Notes under the pieces: model-generated
Database searches by the model: none
The model's input: only the letters and a program-made list of their open reading frames with translations
What the model was told of the DNA's origin: nothing
Shown here: one piece after another, positions 42,708-51,737 of the stretch
Position numbering within the stretch: the first letter of the stretch is position 1
Layout of the letters: each line of letters starts with the position of its first letter
Translations under genes and position numbers: made by a program
Assembly: GCF_014467075.1 (NCBI RefSeq)
Contig: NZ_AP023027.1
Location: forward strand, 3,526,720-3,590,719
DNA: 64,000 nucleotides
Source: Anaerostipes caccae L1-92
GTDB lineage: Bacteria; Bacillota; Clostridia; Lachnospirales; Lachnospiraceae
Direction: 5' to 3'

Positions 42708-42742
42708 AAAAAAAAGAGAAGCCATAAAAACTTCTCTTTTTT
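42708..42742 (-). terminator. Terminator after fruK
   Basis: Minus strand AGAGAAG and CTTCTCT stem with a 9-base loop, followed by eight T (42708-42715). Confidence 0.85.
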
Positions 42743-42764
42743 CCTACTTGACAATTAAATTATT

Positions 42765-43667
42765 CTAAAGCTGCTCATACAATTCCATAATCTTATCTTT
42801 CGTTGCAAGATCCTCAGAAAATGCACTGGCGCTTCCCGTGGCAATTCCCATCTTTAATGCTTCCTTATAGTCTCCAGCTTTGAGATATCCGGTCAGGAAA
42901 CCTGCGACCATAGAATCGCCTGCTCCCACAGAGTTTTTAACTTCACCTTTTGGACAAGGAGAAATGTGTACATCCCCTTCCTCTGTGATCAGGATTGCTC
43001 CATCTCCTGCCATGGAAATGAGAACATTCCTTGCACCTTTTTCCTGAAGCTTCTTTCCATACTCAATGATTTCTTCATTATTTTTCAGTTCAACCCCAAA
43101 CATTTCTCCCAATTCATGATTGTTCGGCTTGATAAGGAACGGATGATACTTCAGAACGTTTAATAACAAATCTTTCGTAGCATCCACGACGATCTGAATC
43201 TTTCGATCCTGAAGCCTTTCCATAATTTTTTCATATACATCTTCAGGGAGAGTGTTCGGAATACTTCCGGCCAGGACCAATATATCTCCGTCTTTTAATG
43301 TATCCAGCTTCTGATACATCATTTCCAGTTCATCCTCATGGATATCCGGTCCCTGTCCGTTGATTTCGCTCTCTTCATTTGACTTGATCTTGACATTGAT
43401 TCTTGTCATGCCTTCTCTGAGACGGATAAAGTCCGGCTTAAATCCCAGCTGTTTTGCCCCTGTCTCAATAGCATCTCCCGTAAAACCTGCAATAAATCCA
43501 AATCCCACACTGTCGATCCCCAAATTGGCAAGTACATTCGATACATTAATCCCCTTGCCGCCGCAGTACATATCTTCCCTTTTGGTCCGATTTACCTTCC
43601 CAAGAGTCAGGTCATCCACCTTGATGACGTAATCAATCGCCGGATTAAATGTTACTGTGTAAATCAT
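42765..43667 (-). CDS. fruK: 1-phosphofructokinase
   Basis: FruK phosphorylates fructose 1-phosphate to fructose 1,6-bisphosphate. The 300-residue product begins MIYTVTFNPAIDYVI, has the sugar-binding GGKGINVSNVLANLG, the ATP-site VKNSVGAGDSMVAGFLTGYL with the catalytic Asp near 248, and a KPNNHELGEMFG segment. Tagatose-6-phosphate kinase is an alternative in this family, but the fruR-type gene overlapping its start by 4 bases (ATGA) favours FruK. No fructose PTS permease gene follows; a terminator does. Confidence 0.9.
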   Translation of the reverse strand: MIYTVTFNPAIDYVIKVDDLTLGKVNRTKREDMYCGGKGINVSNVLANLGIDSVGFGFIAGFTGDAIETGAKQLGFKPDFIRLREGMTRINVKIKSNEESEINGQGPDIHEDELEMMYQKLDTLKDGDILVLAGSIPNTLPEDVYEKIMERLQDRKIQIVVDATKDLLLNVLKYHPFLIKPNNHELGEMFGVELKNNEEIIEYGKKLQEKGARNVLISMAGDGAILITEEGDVHISPCPKGEVKNSVGAGDSMVAGFLTGYLKAGDYKEALKMGIATGSASAFSEDLATKDKIMELYEQL

Positions 43668-44410
43668 TCTGATACCTCCTTAATCGCTGTATATTTTAAA
43701 AAGCTTGGTTCCTTAAGTTTCCCTGTAACTATGACTGCCTGATCCAGCCCGGCCACGCAGACTGCTGAAATCCTGCCGAATTTAGATGCATCGGCTAAGA
43801 TATAAGCATCCAGACATTGACTAAGAGCTGTCTTCTTTACCAGTGCTTCGTTTACATCCGGTGTTGTAAAACCGCTTTTTTTCGAAATCCCGTTGATCCC
43901 AAAAAATCCTTTTGTAAAGTTATACTTTCTGAGACTTTCCAGGGCTTCCTCCCCGACTACCGCCTCAGTTACCGCACGCAGTTCTCCTCCGATCAAATAT
44001 ACCCTAAAACCATAATCCATGAGTTTTTTTGCATGCATGATTCCATTGGTGACATAAGAAGCTTTTTTCTCTGTCAGAAAATCAATCATCATCTCTGTGG
44101 TCGTTCCGGCATCCAGATAAATAAAATCGTCCGGCCTGATGATCTCTGCACAGTATTGTGCGATCCGGCGTTTTTCATCCACATTTTTCAGAGATTTCTT
44201 CGCGACTGTTTCTTCTGCACCAAATCCCGCATCAATAGAAGTGGCTCCTCCGTGAACTTTATGCAGCAGACCTTTTTTGTCCAGAGCCGCCAGGTCTCTG
44301 CGGACTGTTGACTCAGATATCCCGATCTGTTTTACCAGTTCCTGCACTGTGACAGACTGTTTTTTCCGTATTATCTCTAAAATCCTCCGAAACCGTTCAT
44401 CCGGCAGCAT
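43664..44410 (-). CDS. fruR: DeoR family transcriptional regulator, FruR type
   Basis: The 248-residue protein has an N-terminal helix-turn-helix (RFRRILEIIRKKQSVTVQELVKQIGISESTVRRDLAALDKKGLL) and a C-terminal DeoR sugar-phosphate sensor domain (DFIYLDAGTTTEMMIDFL, MHAKKLMDYGFRVYLIGGELR, GFFGINGISKKSGFTTPDVNEALVKK). The ATG at 44410 has AGAGGTG upstream. It overlaps fruK by 4 bases, so the two form one unit; it probably represses it and is relieved by fructose 1-phosphate. Three phased repeats lie in its promoter. Confidence 0.88.
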   Translation of the reverse strand: MLPDERFRRILEIIRKKQSVTVQELVKQIGISESTVRRDLAALDKKGLLHKVHGGATSIDAGFGAEETVAKKSLKNVDEKRRIAQYCAEIIRPDDFIYLDAGTTTEMMIDFLTEKKASYVTNGIMHAKKLMDYGFRVYLIGGELRAVTEAVVGEEALESLRKYNFTKGFFGINGISKKSGFTTPDVNEALVKKTALSQCLDAYILADASKFGRISAVCVAGLDQAVIVTGKLKEPSFLKYTAIKEVSE

Positions 44411-44431
44411 AAAATCACCTCTTTTTCTTTT

Positions 44432-44482
44432 ATTATAACACCATTTCATTCAAAGTCAATCAATATCATGCATTTTCAATCA
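44432..44482 (-). promoter_or_regulatory. fruRK promoter with phased heptamer repeats
   Basis: Minus strand TTGACT (44454-44459), 16 bases, TATAAT (44432-44437). On the plus strand TCATTCA (44446-44452), TCAATCA (44456-44462) and TCAATCA (44476-44482) begin 10 and 20 bases apart, so they face the same side of the helix and overlap the -35 box, a likely FruR operator. Confidence 0.65.
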
Positions 44483-44530
44483 TTAAAATTCCTTAAAAAC
44501 CTGCATGACAAGATCCTTTTAAGAAATAAA

Positions 44531-44562
44531 AAACAGCAGATATTCGAAAATCTGCTGTTTTT
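44531..44562 (-). terminator. Terminator after bceAB
   Basis: AAACAGCAGAT and ATCTGCTGTTT type arms form a stem with a short loop; T-runs on both strands. Confidence 0.85.
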
Positions 44563-44582
44563 TATATGGTTTTATCATCTGA

Positions 44583-46631
44583 TTATCTGTTTTTATCCTT
44601 GATGACAGCCTTGCTTCCAAGATATGTTGCCAACATATATCCCCCATAAATCACGAGGATAGCGCCTCCCGAAGCCAGGATGCCGTTGAGTGCATTTACA
44701 TTTCCCAATGTTGCGATCACGTTACTGGCAACCTTCACACCGATATAGGAGTGCACCAGAGCGAGGCTCAGCGGAACCATAAAATAAATAACAATCTGTG
44801 CCAGCATAGCGTGATTGATCATTCGCTCATCCGCTCCTATTTTTCTCAGCAGATTATATCTTTCCACGTTATCTGAATTTTCACTGAGCTGCTGCAGTGC
44901 CAGAACGGCTGCACATGTAATCAGGAAGACTGCTCCTATATAAATAACAATGTAGGTAATCACAGTGCTCAGTCCCGCGCTCTGTTCGATCATTTCTACC
45001 CTATAGATCGCTGTGTGATACGGCGCTTTATTTCTTTCCTCCATTGTTTTGTTCGGATACACACTTTCCATCAGTTTACTTAGTTTATGGGTATTTTCTT
45101 CTACATCATCTTTTAACTGACAGTTATACACAACTGTATGCACAGAAAACTTTTCTGCAACATCGTCAGGAACGATCAAAGTTCCCATGTCCATTGGCAG
45201 AGAAGACGCAGAATAATAGGTACTGTCGATCATAGAACTCTTTGCAGTCAGAGCCCTGCCGTCCATTTTGATCTCTACCCTGTCTTTACATACGTCTTTC
45301 CACAGCTTCTTCATATTGTCAAAATTACAGTTTACTGCATATTCATCCGACTTCAGACTGATCGTCTGTTTTCCCTGCTTTCTCATGGCTTCGTTGTAGT
45401 CTGATAAACCTATAATTTCAGGCGATGACTTTTCCATTGATTCTTTTACACCTTTAGGATAATCTACAAGTTTATCACGGCCGTTTAAGAATATCTTGAA
45501 TTTAAGTTTTGCATTGAGCCTTGTGGAAATCATACATGATTTATCAACAAATTTGTTCATATCGATTCCTTTTGACTCAAACTCTTTTCTCATGTCTGTC
45601 TTTACTTTAAAGTTCTTCTCTTCTTCCGGGAAATACTTAACATAAGATACATCATATGGTGTCGCCTTCTTCATATCTCCGCCCATTGTCGTTGCCAGTC
45701 CGGCTCCAGTAGAAAATACACCGATTGCCACTAAGAGCATCAAACAGAGCAGTGTCATGGATACAAAGGTTGTAGTAATCTTTGAATTGATCTGTCTTAA
45801 AATAAACATATTAAGCTTTCGGTAATAAAACTTCTTGTTCGTCTTCAAAATTCTTAAAAAGAATCCGGAAAGAGACAGGAAAAACAAAAATGTTCCGATC
45901 GTACCAAAGATAATACTCATCCAAAATTGACCATCTACTTCCATCATACCGTTTTCCTGAATAAAGTAATAAGCTACTCCAATACATAATACAGAAATCA
46001 AAAACAATACAACAGAAACTCCCAGTTTTTTTACTTTTAAATCTTCATTCTTTTTATTTGCTGTTAAAAGGTCAATGACCTTTACCTTGGATATACTGAA
46101 CGTATTAAAGATCATAACAATCAGGAAAATAACCGCAAAGTAAATGATCGTCTTTATAAATGCTTCTCCGGAAAATACAAAAGTAAATTCCTTCATCTCT
46201 ACCATAAACATTTTTGCAGTTACCGCAGACAGCCCCTAAGATAAAAATACTCCGGCCAGAAGTCCTGCTGCCAGTGCAAACACCCCAATAAACAAGGTTT
46301 CGATGATCAGTACTTTAGAAACCTGCCGTTTATCCATTCCCAGGCACAGGTAAAGTCCAAGCTCTTTCTTCCGCCTTTTGATCAAAAACCTGTTGGCATA
46401 GATCACAAGAAACCCAAGAATTACTGCAATAAACACAGACAACGAACTGATTGCCATCTGAAGCATTTCAATGATACTTTTCTGTGACTCATTAATTTTA
46501 AGCATCGCTTCCTGACTGCCGATAGAGTTAAATACATAAAACAGGCAGACACCGAATGTCAGCGTCAAAAAATATACCGTAAAATCTTTTATGCTCTTTT
46601 TTACATTTCCAAACGCTAATTTAGAATACAT
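44583..46631 (-). pseudogene. bceB: BceB-type ABC transporter permease interrupted by an in-frame TAG
   Basis: BceB-like permeases (FtsX-fold, ten transmembrane segments with a large extracellular domain between helices 7 and 8) expel or detach cell-wall-active peptides and pass the signal to a BceS kinase. The first 131 codons run from the ATG at 46631 (GGAGGTG upstream) to TAG at 46236-46238. The same frame then continues without another stop to 44583: the codons after TAG read GLSAVTAKMF and then EMKEFTFVFSG, the expected continuation. Thus a single base (probably CAG to TAG) breaks a 682-codon gene. Restart at the ATGs of 46211 or 46205 lacks a good ribosome site. The break is seen; loss of function is inferred. 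Confidence 0.85.
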
Positions 46632-47388
46632 TTGTACTGTCACCTCCAAGCAATGTCACCACTTCAATGATGCGGTCAAAAAACTCTTTTCTGGAATCCC
46701 TGCCTCTCACAAGTTCATTAAAAATCTTACCGTCTTTGATAAACAGAATCCGCTTACAGTAGCTTGCCGTAAACGCATCGTGAGTCACCATAAGAATCGT
46801 GGCATGCAGTTCCGCGTTCATAGTTTCCATACTGTCTAAAAGCATTCTTGCAGACTTGCTGTCCAGTGCTCCGGTTGGCTCATCGGCCAGGATCAGGGAC
46901 GGGTCGGTTACCATAGCCCTTGCGCTTGCCACTCTCTGCTTCTGTCCTCCGGAAAGCTGATACGGATACTTGGACAGTTCTTTTGTTATCATTAATTTTT
47001 CCGCGATTGATTTTACCCTTTCATCAATTTCCTTTGCCGGAGTTTTCATAATGGTCAGAGCCAGCGCTATATTTTCATAGGCAGTCAGTGTATCCAGCAG
47101 GTTGAAATCCTGAAAGATAAATCCCAGCTGTTCCCTCCGGAACTTGGAAAGATGTTTCCCTTTTAGTTTTGTCACATCCATTCCGTCTATAAAGATGTGG
47201 CCCGAGGTCACACGGTCAATCGTGGAAATACAGTTAAGCAGCGTAGTTTTTCCGCTTCCGGACGCTCCCATAATACCGATGTATTCACCCTTTTCCACGT
47301 CAAAGCTGATGCCGTCCACAGCCTTTGTCACATTTCCTTTGTTTCCATAATATTTTTCCATATTTTGAACTTGCAATACTGTTTTCAT
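46621..47388 (-). CDS. bceA: BceA-type ABC transporter ATP-binding protein
   Basis: The 255-residue protein powers the BceAB transporter. It has Walker [16 protein letters not shown], the Q-loop region [23 protein letters not shown], the signature [15 protein letters not shown], Walker [16 protein letters not shown] and the switch His in TILMVTHD. The ATG at 47388 has AAAGGAG upstream. Its end overlaps the bceB start by 11 bases. A BceR-type site lies about 90 bases upstream. The ATPase itself looks intact even though its permease partner is interrupted. Confidence 0.93.
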   Translation of the reverse strand: MKTVLQVQNMEKYYGNKGNVTKAVDGISFDVEKGEYIGIMGASGSGKTTLLNCISTIDRVTSGHIFIDGMDVTKLKGKHLSKFRREQLGFIFQDFNLLDTLTAYENIALALTIMKTPAKEIDERVKSIAEKLMITKELSKYPYQLSGGQKQRVASARAMVTDPSLILADEPTGALDSKSARMLLDSMETMNAELHATILMVTHDAFTASYCKRILFIKDGKIFNELVRGRDSRKEFFDRIIEVVTLLGGDSTNVF

Positions 47389-47474
47389 ATCCCAATTCTC
47401 CTTTGCTTTCTTTATGTTATCCTTACTATATCACTGTCTGTTTACTCTATCCATCGAACTGTCTTACAGCAAAC

Positions 47475-47488
47475 TTACACTTTTGTCA
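47475..47488. promoter_or_regulatory. Predicted BceR-type binding site upstream of bceA
   Basis: TTACA-CTTT-TGTCA (minus strand TGACA-AAAG-TGTAA) matches the TnACA-N4-TGTAA pattern known for BceR-like regulators. It lies 87 bases before bceA. A TATAGT -10 box is seen nearer the gene with no good -35, as expected for an activated promoter. Confidence 0.6.
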
Positions 47489-47501
47489 CTTTCTATTTGG
47501 A

Positions 47502-47530
47502 TTGTAATTTAAAAAGCTATCCTCTATACT
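47502..47530 (+). promoter_or_regulatory. Promoter of the cupin gene
   Basis: TTGTAA (47502-47507), 17 bases, TATACT (47525-47530), about 33 bases before the ATG. Confidence 0.55.
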
Positions 47531-47563
47531 GATACTATAACCAAGAAAAATGGAGGTAAAGCT

Positions 47564-47914
47564 ATGTATTTAAAAAATGAAGATGTAAAGTTTGAGAGTG
47601 TAGAAAATGCACGGGGAGGCAAAGGAACGATCCGGAAGACTTCTTTTCTGACAAAGGAAGAGATGAAAGAAAGCAGCCGTCTGTTCGGCAAAATCATCAT
47701 CCCGCCGGGATGCTCCTTCGGCTATCATGTCCACGAAAAGGAAGGAGAAGCCTATCATATTTTAGCCGGAAAAGGCATGTACAATGACAATGGTACCGAA
47801 TATGAAGTGAATGCAGGGGATACTACATATACTATGAGCGGATGCGGTCACGGCATTGAAAATATCGGTGACACAGACCTGGAAATCATCGCCTTAATAT
47901 TATTAGACAAATAA
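47564..47914 (+). CDS. Cupin domain protein
   Basis: The 116-residue protein is a single cupin barrel: PGCSFGYHVHEKEGEAYHILAGKGMYNDNG (motif 1 with two His and Glu) and GDTTYTMSGCGHGIENIGDTDLEIIALI (motif 2 with His). The metal ligands are in place, so it likely binds a divalent metal; small stand-alone cupins of this kind can be isomerases or sensors and the substrate is unknown. GGAGG lies 8 bases before the ATG. It reads away from bceA and is followed by the small Cys protein gene, both between bceAB and bceRS. Confidence 0.85.
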   Translation: MYLKNEDVKFESVENARGGKGTIRKTSFLTKEEMKESSRLFGKIIIPPGCSFGYHVHEKEGEAYHILAGKGMYNDNGTEYEVNAGDTTYTMSGCGHGIENIGDTDLEIIALILLDK

Positions 47915-47995
47915 AATTTTAGAAAAATCTTCTTGAATGATATTTTTTTCATGGACCAACCATACTAATTGTATCTCAACAAGGAGGTTGATATC

Positions 47996-48208
47996 ATGAA
48001 AAAGAAAAAAGAACTGACCAATGAAGAAATCGATGAAAACATTTTTGATATGTGTTCTACCTGTTCCACGACTGACTGTACCGGACTAATTCCTGCCAAT
48101 CCAGAGTCTGAGGCAGCGATGGAATCCTATGAGGAGTTATATCCCTTCCGTCCTCCGGTAATAAATATCAAAGACTGCCCAAATGCAGATGAACATGATC
48201 CAAAATAA
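47996..48208 (+). CDS. Small cysteine-containing protein of unknown function
   Basis: The 70-residue product has MCSTCSTTDCTGLIP (Cys at about 19, 22 and 27) and a later KDCPN (Cys 62), with an acidic helix before it and EELYPFRPPVIN between. The cysteine spacing suggests a metal site or disulfides. AGGAGG lies 9 bases before the ATG at 47996, so it is a real gene; a frame from 47969 exists but lacks a ribosome site. It follows the cupin gene and ends at a bidirectional terminator. I do not recognise a function. Confidence 0.75.
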   Translation: MKKKKELTNEEIDENIFDMCSTCSTTDCTGLIPANPESEAAMESYEELYPFRPPVINIKDCPNADEHDPK

Positions 48209-48211
48209 CAC

Positions 48212-48245
48212 AAAACCGCTGACATTCTTATGTCCAGCGGTTTTT
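48212..48245. terminator. Bidirectional terminator between the small Cys gene and the bceS gene
   Basis: AAAACCGCTG-ACAT and ATGT-CCAGCGGTTTT form a stem with TTCTT-type loop; T-run on the plus strand, A-run before it. Confidence 0.88.
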
Positions 48246-48247
48246 AT

Positions 48248-49255
48248 CTACATATACACAAATGAATTTTTTGGAAATGTGATTTTAATCTGTGTGCCTT
48301 CTCCTTCTTTTGACCGGACAGCAAATCCAATTCCAAGCTTATCTGAGAGCTTTCTGCAAAGATACAATCCCATTCCCGTGGATTTGGCATACTTCCTTCC
48401 TGTAGTCCCCGTATAACCCTTTTCCATAACTCTTGGAAGATCTTTTCCTGATATTCCGATGCCGTTATCCTCTATAAAAAGCTGTACCTGTTCCTTTTCA
48501 TCTGCTGCTGTAAACCGGATTTCAGGATGATCTTTGCGGTACTTTACTGCATTGATCAATACCTGCTTTAGAATAAATGACATCCATTTTTCATCCGTAT
48601 AAACATCATAATCCAGATTTTCAAGGCTTACCTTTACCTTCGACTGGATCAAAATCTTGGAATTGCTGCGGATCAGTTCCTGAACCATGGAATTCAGATT
48701 CATACGTTTTACAATATAGTCCTTCTCTACTCCGTTGCTTCTGGAATAATACAGCGCCTGCTCAAGATAGTATTCCACTTCTTCCAGTTCTTCGCTGATA
48801 TTTTTTGTCACCTCAGACGGATTATTTTCTATCATGAGCCTGGAAGCGGCAATGGGCGTCTTCACCTCGTGAATCCACATTTCTACATACTCTCTGTAAT
48901 CCTGGGCAGAGATCTTATACTCTGCCACTTCATCGCTCATAGACTTATTAGTCTGTGACAGACAGTCATAAAATATTTTTCCCTCTGTAAAATCAGGCCT
49001 GTCAAGAAGCTCCGGGAGCATAAATTTTTTATCTAAGGAATCCATACTTTCCAGCGCCGTCTCATAAAAACGTTTTCTCTTAAAATATTCATTTCCCAGT
49101 GCAAGAATCATAAGAATAAAGTACAGACACAGCAGATATATAATAGCAAAGGTTGTGGCGTGGAACAGATTCAGCATCCATACGAGAAAAGCCAGATAAA
49201 ATATCTGAAGTCCAAAAAATAATGACTTATCTCTTAAATATGCCCTGAAGCTCAT
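48248..49255 (-). CDS. bceS: BceS-type intramembrane-sensing histidine kinase
   Basis: The 335-residue kinase has two closely spaced transmembrane helices (about residues 13-30 and 35-55) with almost no extracellular loop, the mark of intramembrane-sensing kinases that get their signal from a BceAB transporter. The H-box is EMWIHEVKTPIAAS (phosphorylated His), the N-box VLINAVKYRK, G1 LFIEDNGIGI and G2 KSTGMGLYLCRKLSDKLG. GGGGT lies before the ATG; it overlaps bceR by 4 bases (ATGA). Confidence 0.92.
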   Translation of the reverse strand: MSFRAYLRDKSLFFGLQIFYLAFLVWMLNLFHATTFAIIYLLCLYFILMILALGNEYFKRKRFYETALESMDSLDKKFMLPELLDRPDFTEGKIFYDCLSQTNKSMSDEVAEYKISAQDYREYVEMWIHEVKTPIAASRLMIENNPSEVTKNISEELEEVEYYLEQALYYSRSNGVEKDYIVKRMNLNSMVQELIRSNSKILIQSKVKVSLENLDYDVYTDEKWMSFILKQVLINAVKYRKDHPEIRFTAADEKEQVQLFIEDNGIGISGKDLPRVMEKGYTGTTGRKYAKSTGMGLYLCRKLSDKLGIGFAVRSKEGEGTQIKITFPKNSFVYM

Positions 49256-49923
49256 ACAAGATACCCCTGCCCTCTCTTTGTGACAATATAATCGGCAAGC
49301 CCGATGGAATCCAGTTTTTTTCTGAGCCTGTTGATATTTACCGTCAGTGTATTGTCATCTACAAATTCATTGGACTGCCACAGTTCTTCCATCAGATTAT
49401 CTCTGGAAACGATCTCCTCTTTATGCTTCACAAGCACAGACAGAATCTTCACTTCATTTTTGCTCAGTTCTATCTGCTCTTCTCCGTGGCATGCCGTACT
49501 GTTTGACAGATTGATCAAAAGTCCCTTATGAGTCATCTGCCAGTCTTCTTTCACATGTTTTGTACGCTTGAGCAGAGAAGATATCCGTGCCACAAGAATC
49601 TGTGTGTTATACGGCTTAGAAATAAAATCATCGGCTCCCAGATTCATGCTCATCAGCTCATCCATCTCGCTGTCTCTGCTTGTGACGACGATGATCGGGA
49701 CATCCGATTTTTCTCTGACCGCACGGCATATATAATATCCGTCGTACACGGGAAGGTTGATGTCCAGAAGGACCAGATCAGCCCTTTCCTTCAGGATATC
49801 CTCCACTATATTTTCAAAGTTATTGAGTGCTTTTGTCTCATAATCATATCTGCTCAGAAACTCACAGAGTTCTTTCTGAATCTTCTGATTATCTTCCACT
49901 AAAATAATCTTTGCTTTTTCCAT
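49252..49923 (-). CDS. bceR: BceR-type OmpR-family response regulator
   Basis: The 223-residue regulator has a receiver domain (acidic pair ED at 10-11, phosphorylated Asp54 in LVLLDINLP, Lys of ISKPYN) and a C-terminal winged helix (IELSKNEVKILSVLVKHKEEIVSRDNLMEELW, NTLTVNINRLRKKLDSIG, TKRGQGYLV). AAAGGA precedes the ATG. It most likely activates bceAB through the site at 47475-47488. It starts 10 bases after serS on the same strand, so read-through from the serS unit may supply a basal level. Confidence 0.94.
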   Translation of the reverse strand: MEKAKIILVEDNQKIQKELCEFLSRYDYETKALNNFENIVEDILKERADLVLLDINLPVYDGYYICRAVREKSDVPIIVVTSRDSEMDELMSMNLGADDFISKPYNTQILVARISSLLKRTKHVKEDWQMTHKGLLINLSNSTACHGEEQIELSKNEVKILSVLVKHKEEIVSRDNLMEELWQSNEFVDDNTLTVNINRLRKKLDSIGLADYIVTKRGQGYLV

Positions 49924-49933
49924 ATAAAATCCT

Positions 49934-51211
49934 TTACTGAATGACGTTCATTCCGCCCATATAAGGCTGAAGTGCCTCCGGTATCTTTACACTGCCGTCT
50001 GCCTGAAGATTATTTTCCAAAAATGCGATCAGCATTCGAGGCGGTGCAACGACCGTGTTGTTCAATGTATGGGCGTAGTACTTGCCGTCTTCTCCATTCA
50101 CACGGATCTTTAATCTCCGTGCCTGTGCATCTCCAAGATTAGAACAGCTTCCTACCTCAAAGTATTTTTTCTGACGCGGAGACCATGCCTCTACATCTAC
50201 TGATTTTACTTTGAGATCAGCCAGGTCTCCGGAACAGCACTCCAATGTCCGGACCGGAATATCCAGAGAACGGAACAGATCTACGGTATTTTTCCACAGT
50301 TTTTCATACCAGTCCATACTTTCTTGCGGTTTACATACAACGATCATTTCCTGTTTTTCAAATTGATGGATTCTGTAAACTCCCCTCTCCTCCAGTCCAT
50401 GAGCTCCTTTTTCCTTTCGGAAACATGGGGAATAGCTTGTCAGGGTCTTCGGAAGTTCTTCTTCCTGAATCATCGTATCGATAAATTTACCGATCATAGA
50501 GTGTTCACTCGTTCCGATCAAATAGAGATCTTCCCCTTCTATCTTATACATCATGGCATCCATTTCGTCAAAACTCATGACGCCGGTCACAACATTACTT
50601 CTGATCATAAACGGCGGCACACAGTAAGTAAATCCTCTGTTGATCATAAAATCGCGGGCATAAGAGATGACTGCCGAATGAAGCCTCGCAATATCTCCCA
50701 TCAAATAATAAAATCCCTGGCCTGCCACTTTTCTTGCACTGTCCAGATCAATACCGCTGAAGTTTTCCATAATTTCCGTGTGATAAGGAATCTCAAAGTC
50801 AGGGACAATCGGTTCACCGAATTTCTCGATCTCTACATTTTCACTGTCATCTTTTCCGATCGGCACTGACGGATCAATGATATTCGGAATGGTCATCATG
50901 ATTTTTAAGATTTTTTCTTCTACTTCTTTTTCTTCCTCTGTCAGTTCCTCAATCCTGCCGGCCTGGTTTGACACTTCCTGTTTCAGCTGCTCGGCTTCTT
51001 CCTTTTTTCCCTGTGCCATCAATCCGCCAATTTGTTTGGAAATCTTATTCCTATTGGCTCTCAGAGACTGAACTTCCTGTTTGATCTCTCTGTTTTTTTC
51101 ATCTAATTCTAAGACTTCATCTACCAGCGGCAGTTTGCGGTCCTGGAACTTATTTTTAATGTTCTGTTTTACTGCTTCCGGGTTTTCTCTCACAAATTTA
51201 ATGTCTAACAT
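49934..51211 (-). CDS. serS: Seryl-tRNA synthetase
   Basis: SerRS charges tRNA-Ser. The 425-residue protein has the N-terminal antiparallel coiled-coil arm (about residues 28-105, rich in K, E and Q) that grips the long variable arm of the tRNA and the class II catalytic core with TGVMSFDEMDAMMYKIE, LIGTSEHSMIGKF, FRKEKGAHGLEERGVYRIHQFEKQEM (motif 2) and NTVVAPPRMLIAFLENN (motif 3). AGGAGG lies 7 bases before the ATG. No T-box leader is seen; DUF4446 ends 18 bases upstream on the same strand. Confidence 0.97.
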   Translation of the reverse strand: MLDIKFVRENPEAVKQNIKNKFQDRKLPLVDEVLELDEKNREIKQEVQSLRANRNKISKQIGGLMAQGKKEEAEQLKQEVSNQAGRIEELTEEEKEVEEKILKIMMTIPNIIDPSVPIGKDDSENVEIEKFGEPIVPDFEIPYHTEIMENFSGIDLDSARKVAGQGFYYLMGDIARLHSAVISYARDFMINRGFTYCVPPFMIRSNVVTGVMSFDEMDAMMYKIEGEDLYLIGTSEHSMIGKFIDTMIQEEELPKTLTSYSPCFRKEKGAHGLEERGVYRIHQFEKQEMIVVCKPQESMDWYEKLWKNTVDLFRSLDIPVRTLECCSGDLADLKVKSVDVEAWSPRQKKYFEVGSCSNLGDAQARRLKIRVNGEDGKYYAHTLNNTVVAPPRMLIAFLENNLQADGSVKIPEALQPYMGGMNVIQ

Positions 51212-51229
51212 GATTTCCTCCTGATATGT

Positions 51230-51727
51230 TTATTTATTCATACAATCTTCCAACACAATCTGCTCTTCTTTAGAAAGTGCTACCTCTGAACGGCCATCTT
51301 TAATTTCTTTTGCATACATATAACTTCCATAACGGTTGCTCATGGCATTCAATACAATTCCATTGTTCCTGTGATCCAAAAGTGCAATCGCAAAACTCGT
51401 CTCTCCGCCCATTTCTTTAAATGCATTATATTTTAAAACCTGCATTTTGGAATATGATAATTGAAGCTTATCTTTCAGTCTTCCCATTTCTTCATCAAGT
51501 ATTTTATGATTTTCTTCAATTCTTTCCAATTCATCAAAATGTTTTACAAAAGTCTTTTCAAGGGACTTTCCATTTTCCCCCTTCATAAACATGCGGTACT
51601 TCTTTTTTAACCTGCTGGTCTTCACCAGCAATACTACAATTAAAAGCAGTGCCAGGGTACATACACCGGCTAAGCCGCATAAAACATAAAATAAGTCAAT
51701 TCCAAAAATTGTAATACCTGTTGTCAT
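51230..51727 (-). CDS. DUF4446 family membrane protein
   Basis: The 165-residue protein has one N-terminal transmembrane helix (residues 10-37), a charged coiled-coil region (residues 58-95, DELERIEENHKILDEEMGRLKDKLQ) and a conserved C-terminal part QVLKYNAFKEMGGETSFAIALLDHRNNGIVLNAMSNR with YAKEIKDGRSEVALSKEEQ. This is the DUF4446 signature; the family is usually next to parB in Clostridia, as here (10 bases after it), but its role is unknown. AGGAGG lies before the ATG. Confidence 0.9.
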   Translation of the reverse strand: MTTGITIFGIDLFYVLCGLAGVCTLALLLIVVLLVKTSRLKKKYRMFMKGENGKSLEKTFVKHFDELERIEENHKILDEEMGRLKDKLQLSYSKMQVLKYNAFKEMGGETSFAIALLDHRNNGIVLNAMSNRYGSYMYAKEIKDGRSEVALSKEEQIVLEDCMNK

Positions 51728-51737
51728 TTCATTCCTC

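Noticed and set aside
46205-46211. Independent start for the second half of bceB
   Set aside because: ATG codons exist but no ribosome site precedes them, and the reading frame continues that of the first half, so a nonsense mutation in one gene is the simpler reading.
46236-46238. Amber codon recoded as an amino acid in this organism
   Set aside because: Nothing else in the window needs TAG to be read as sense; for example rpmH ends normally with TAG.
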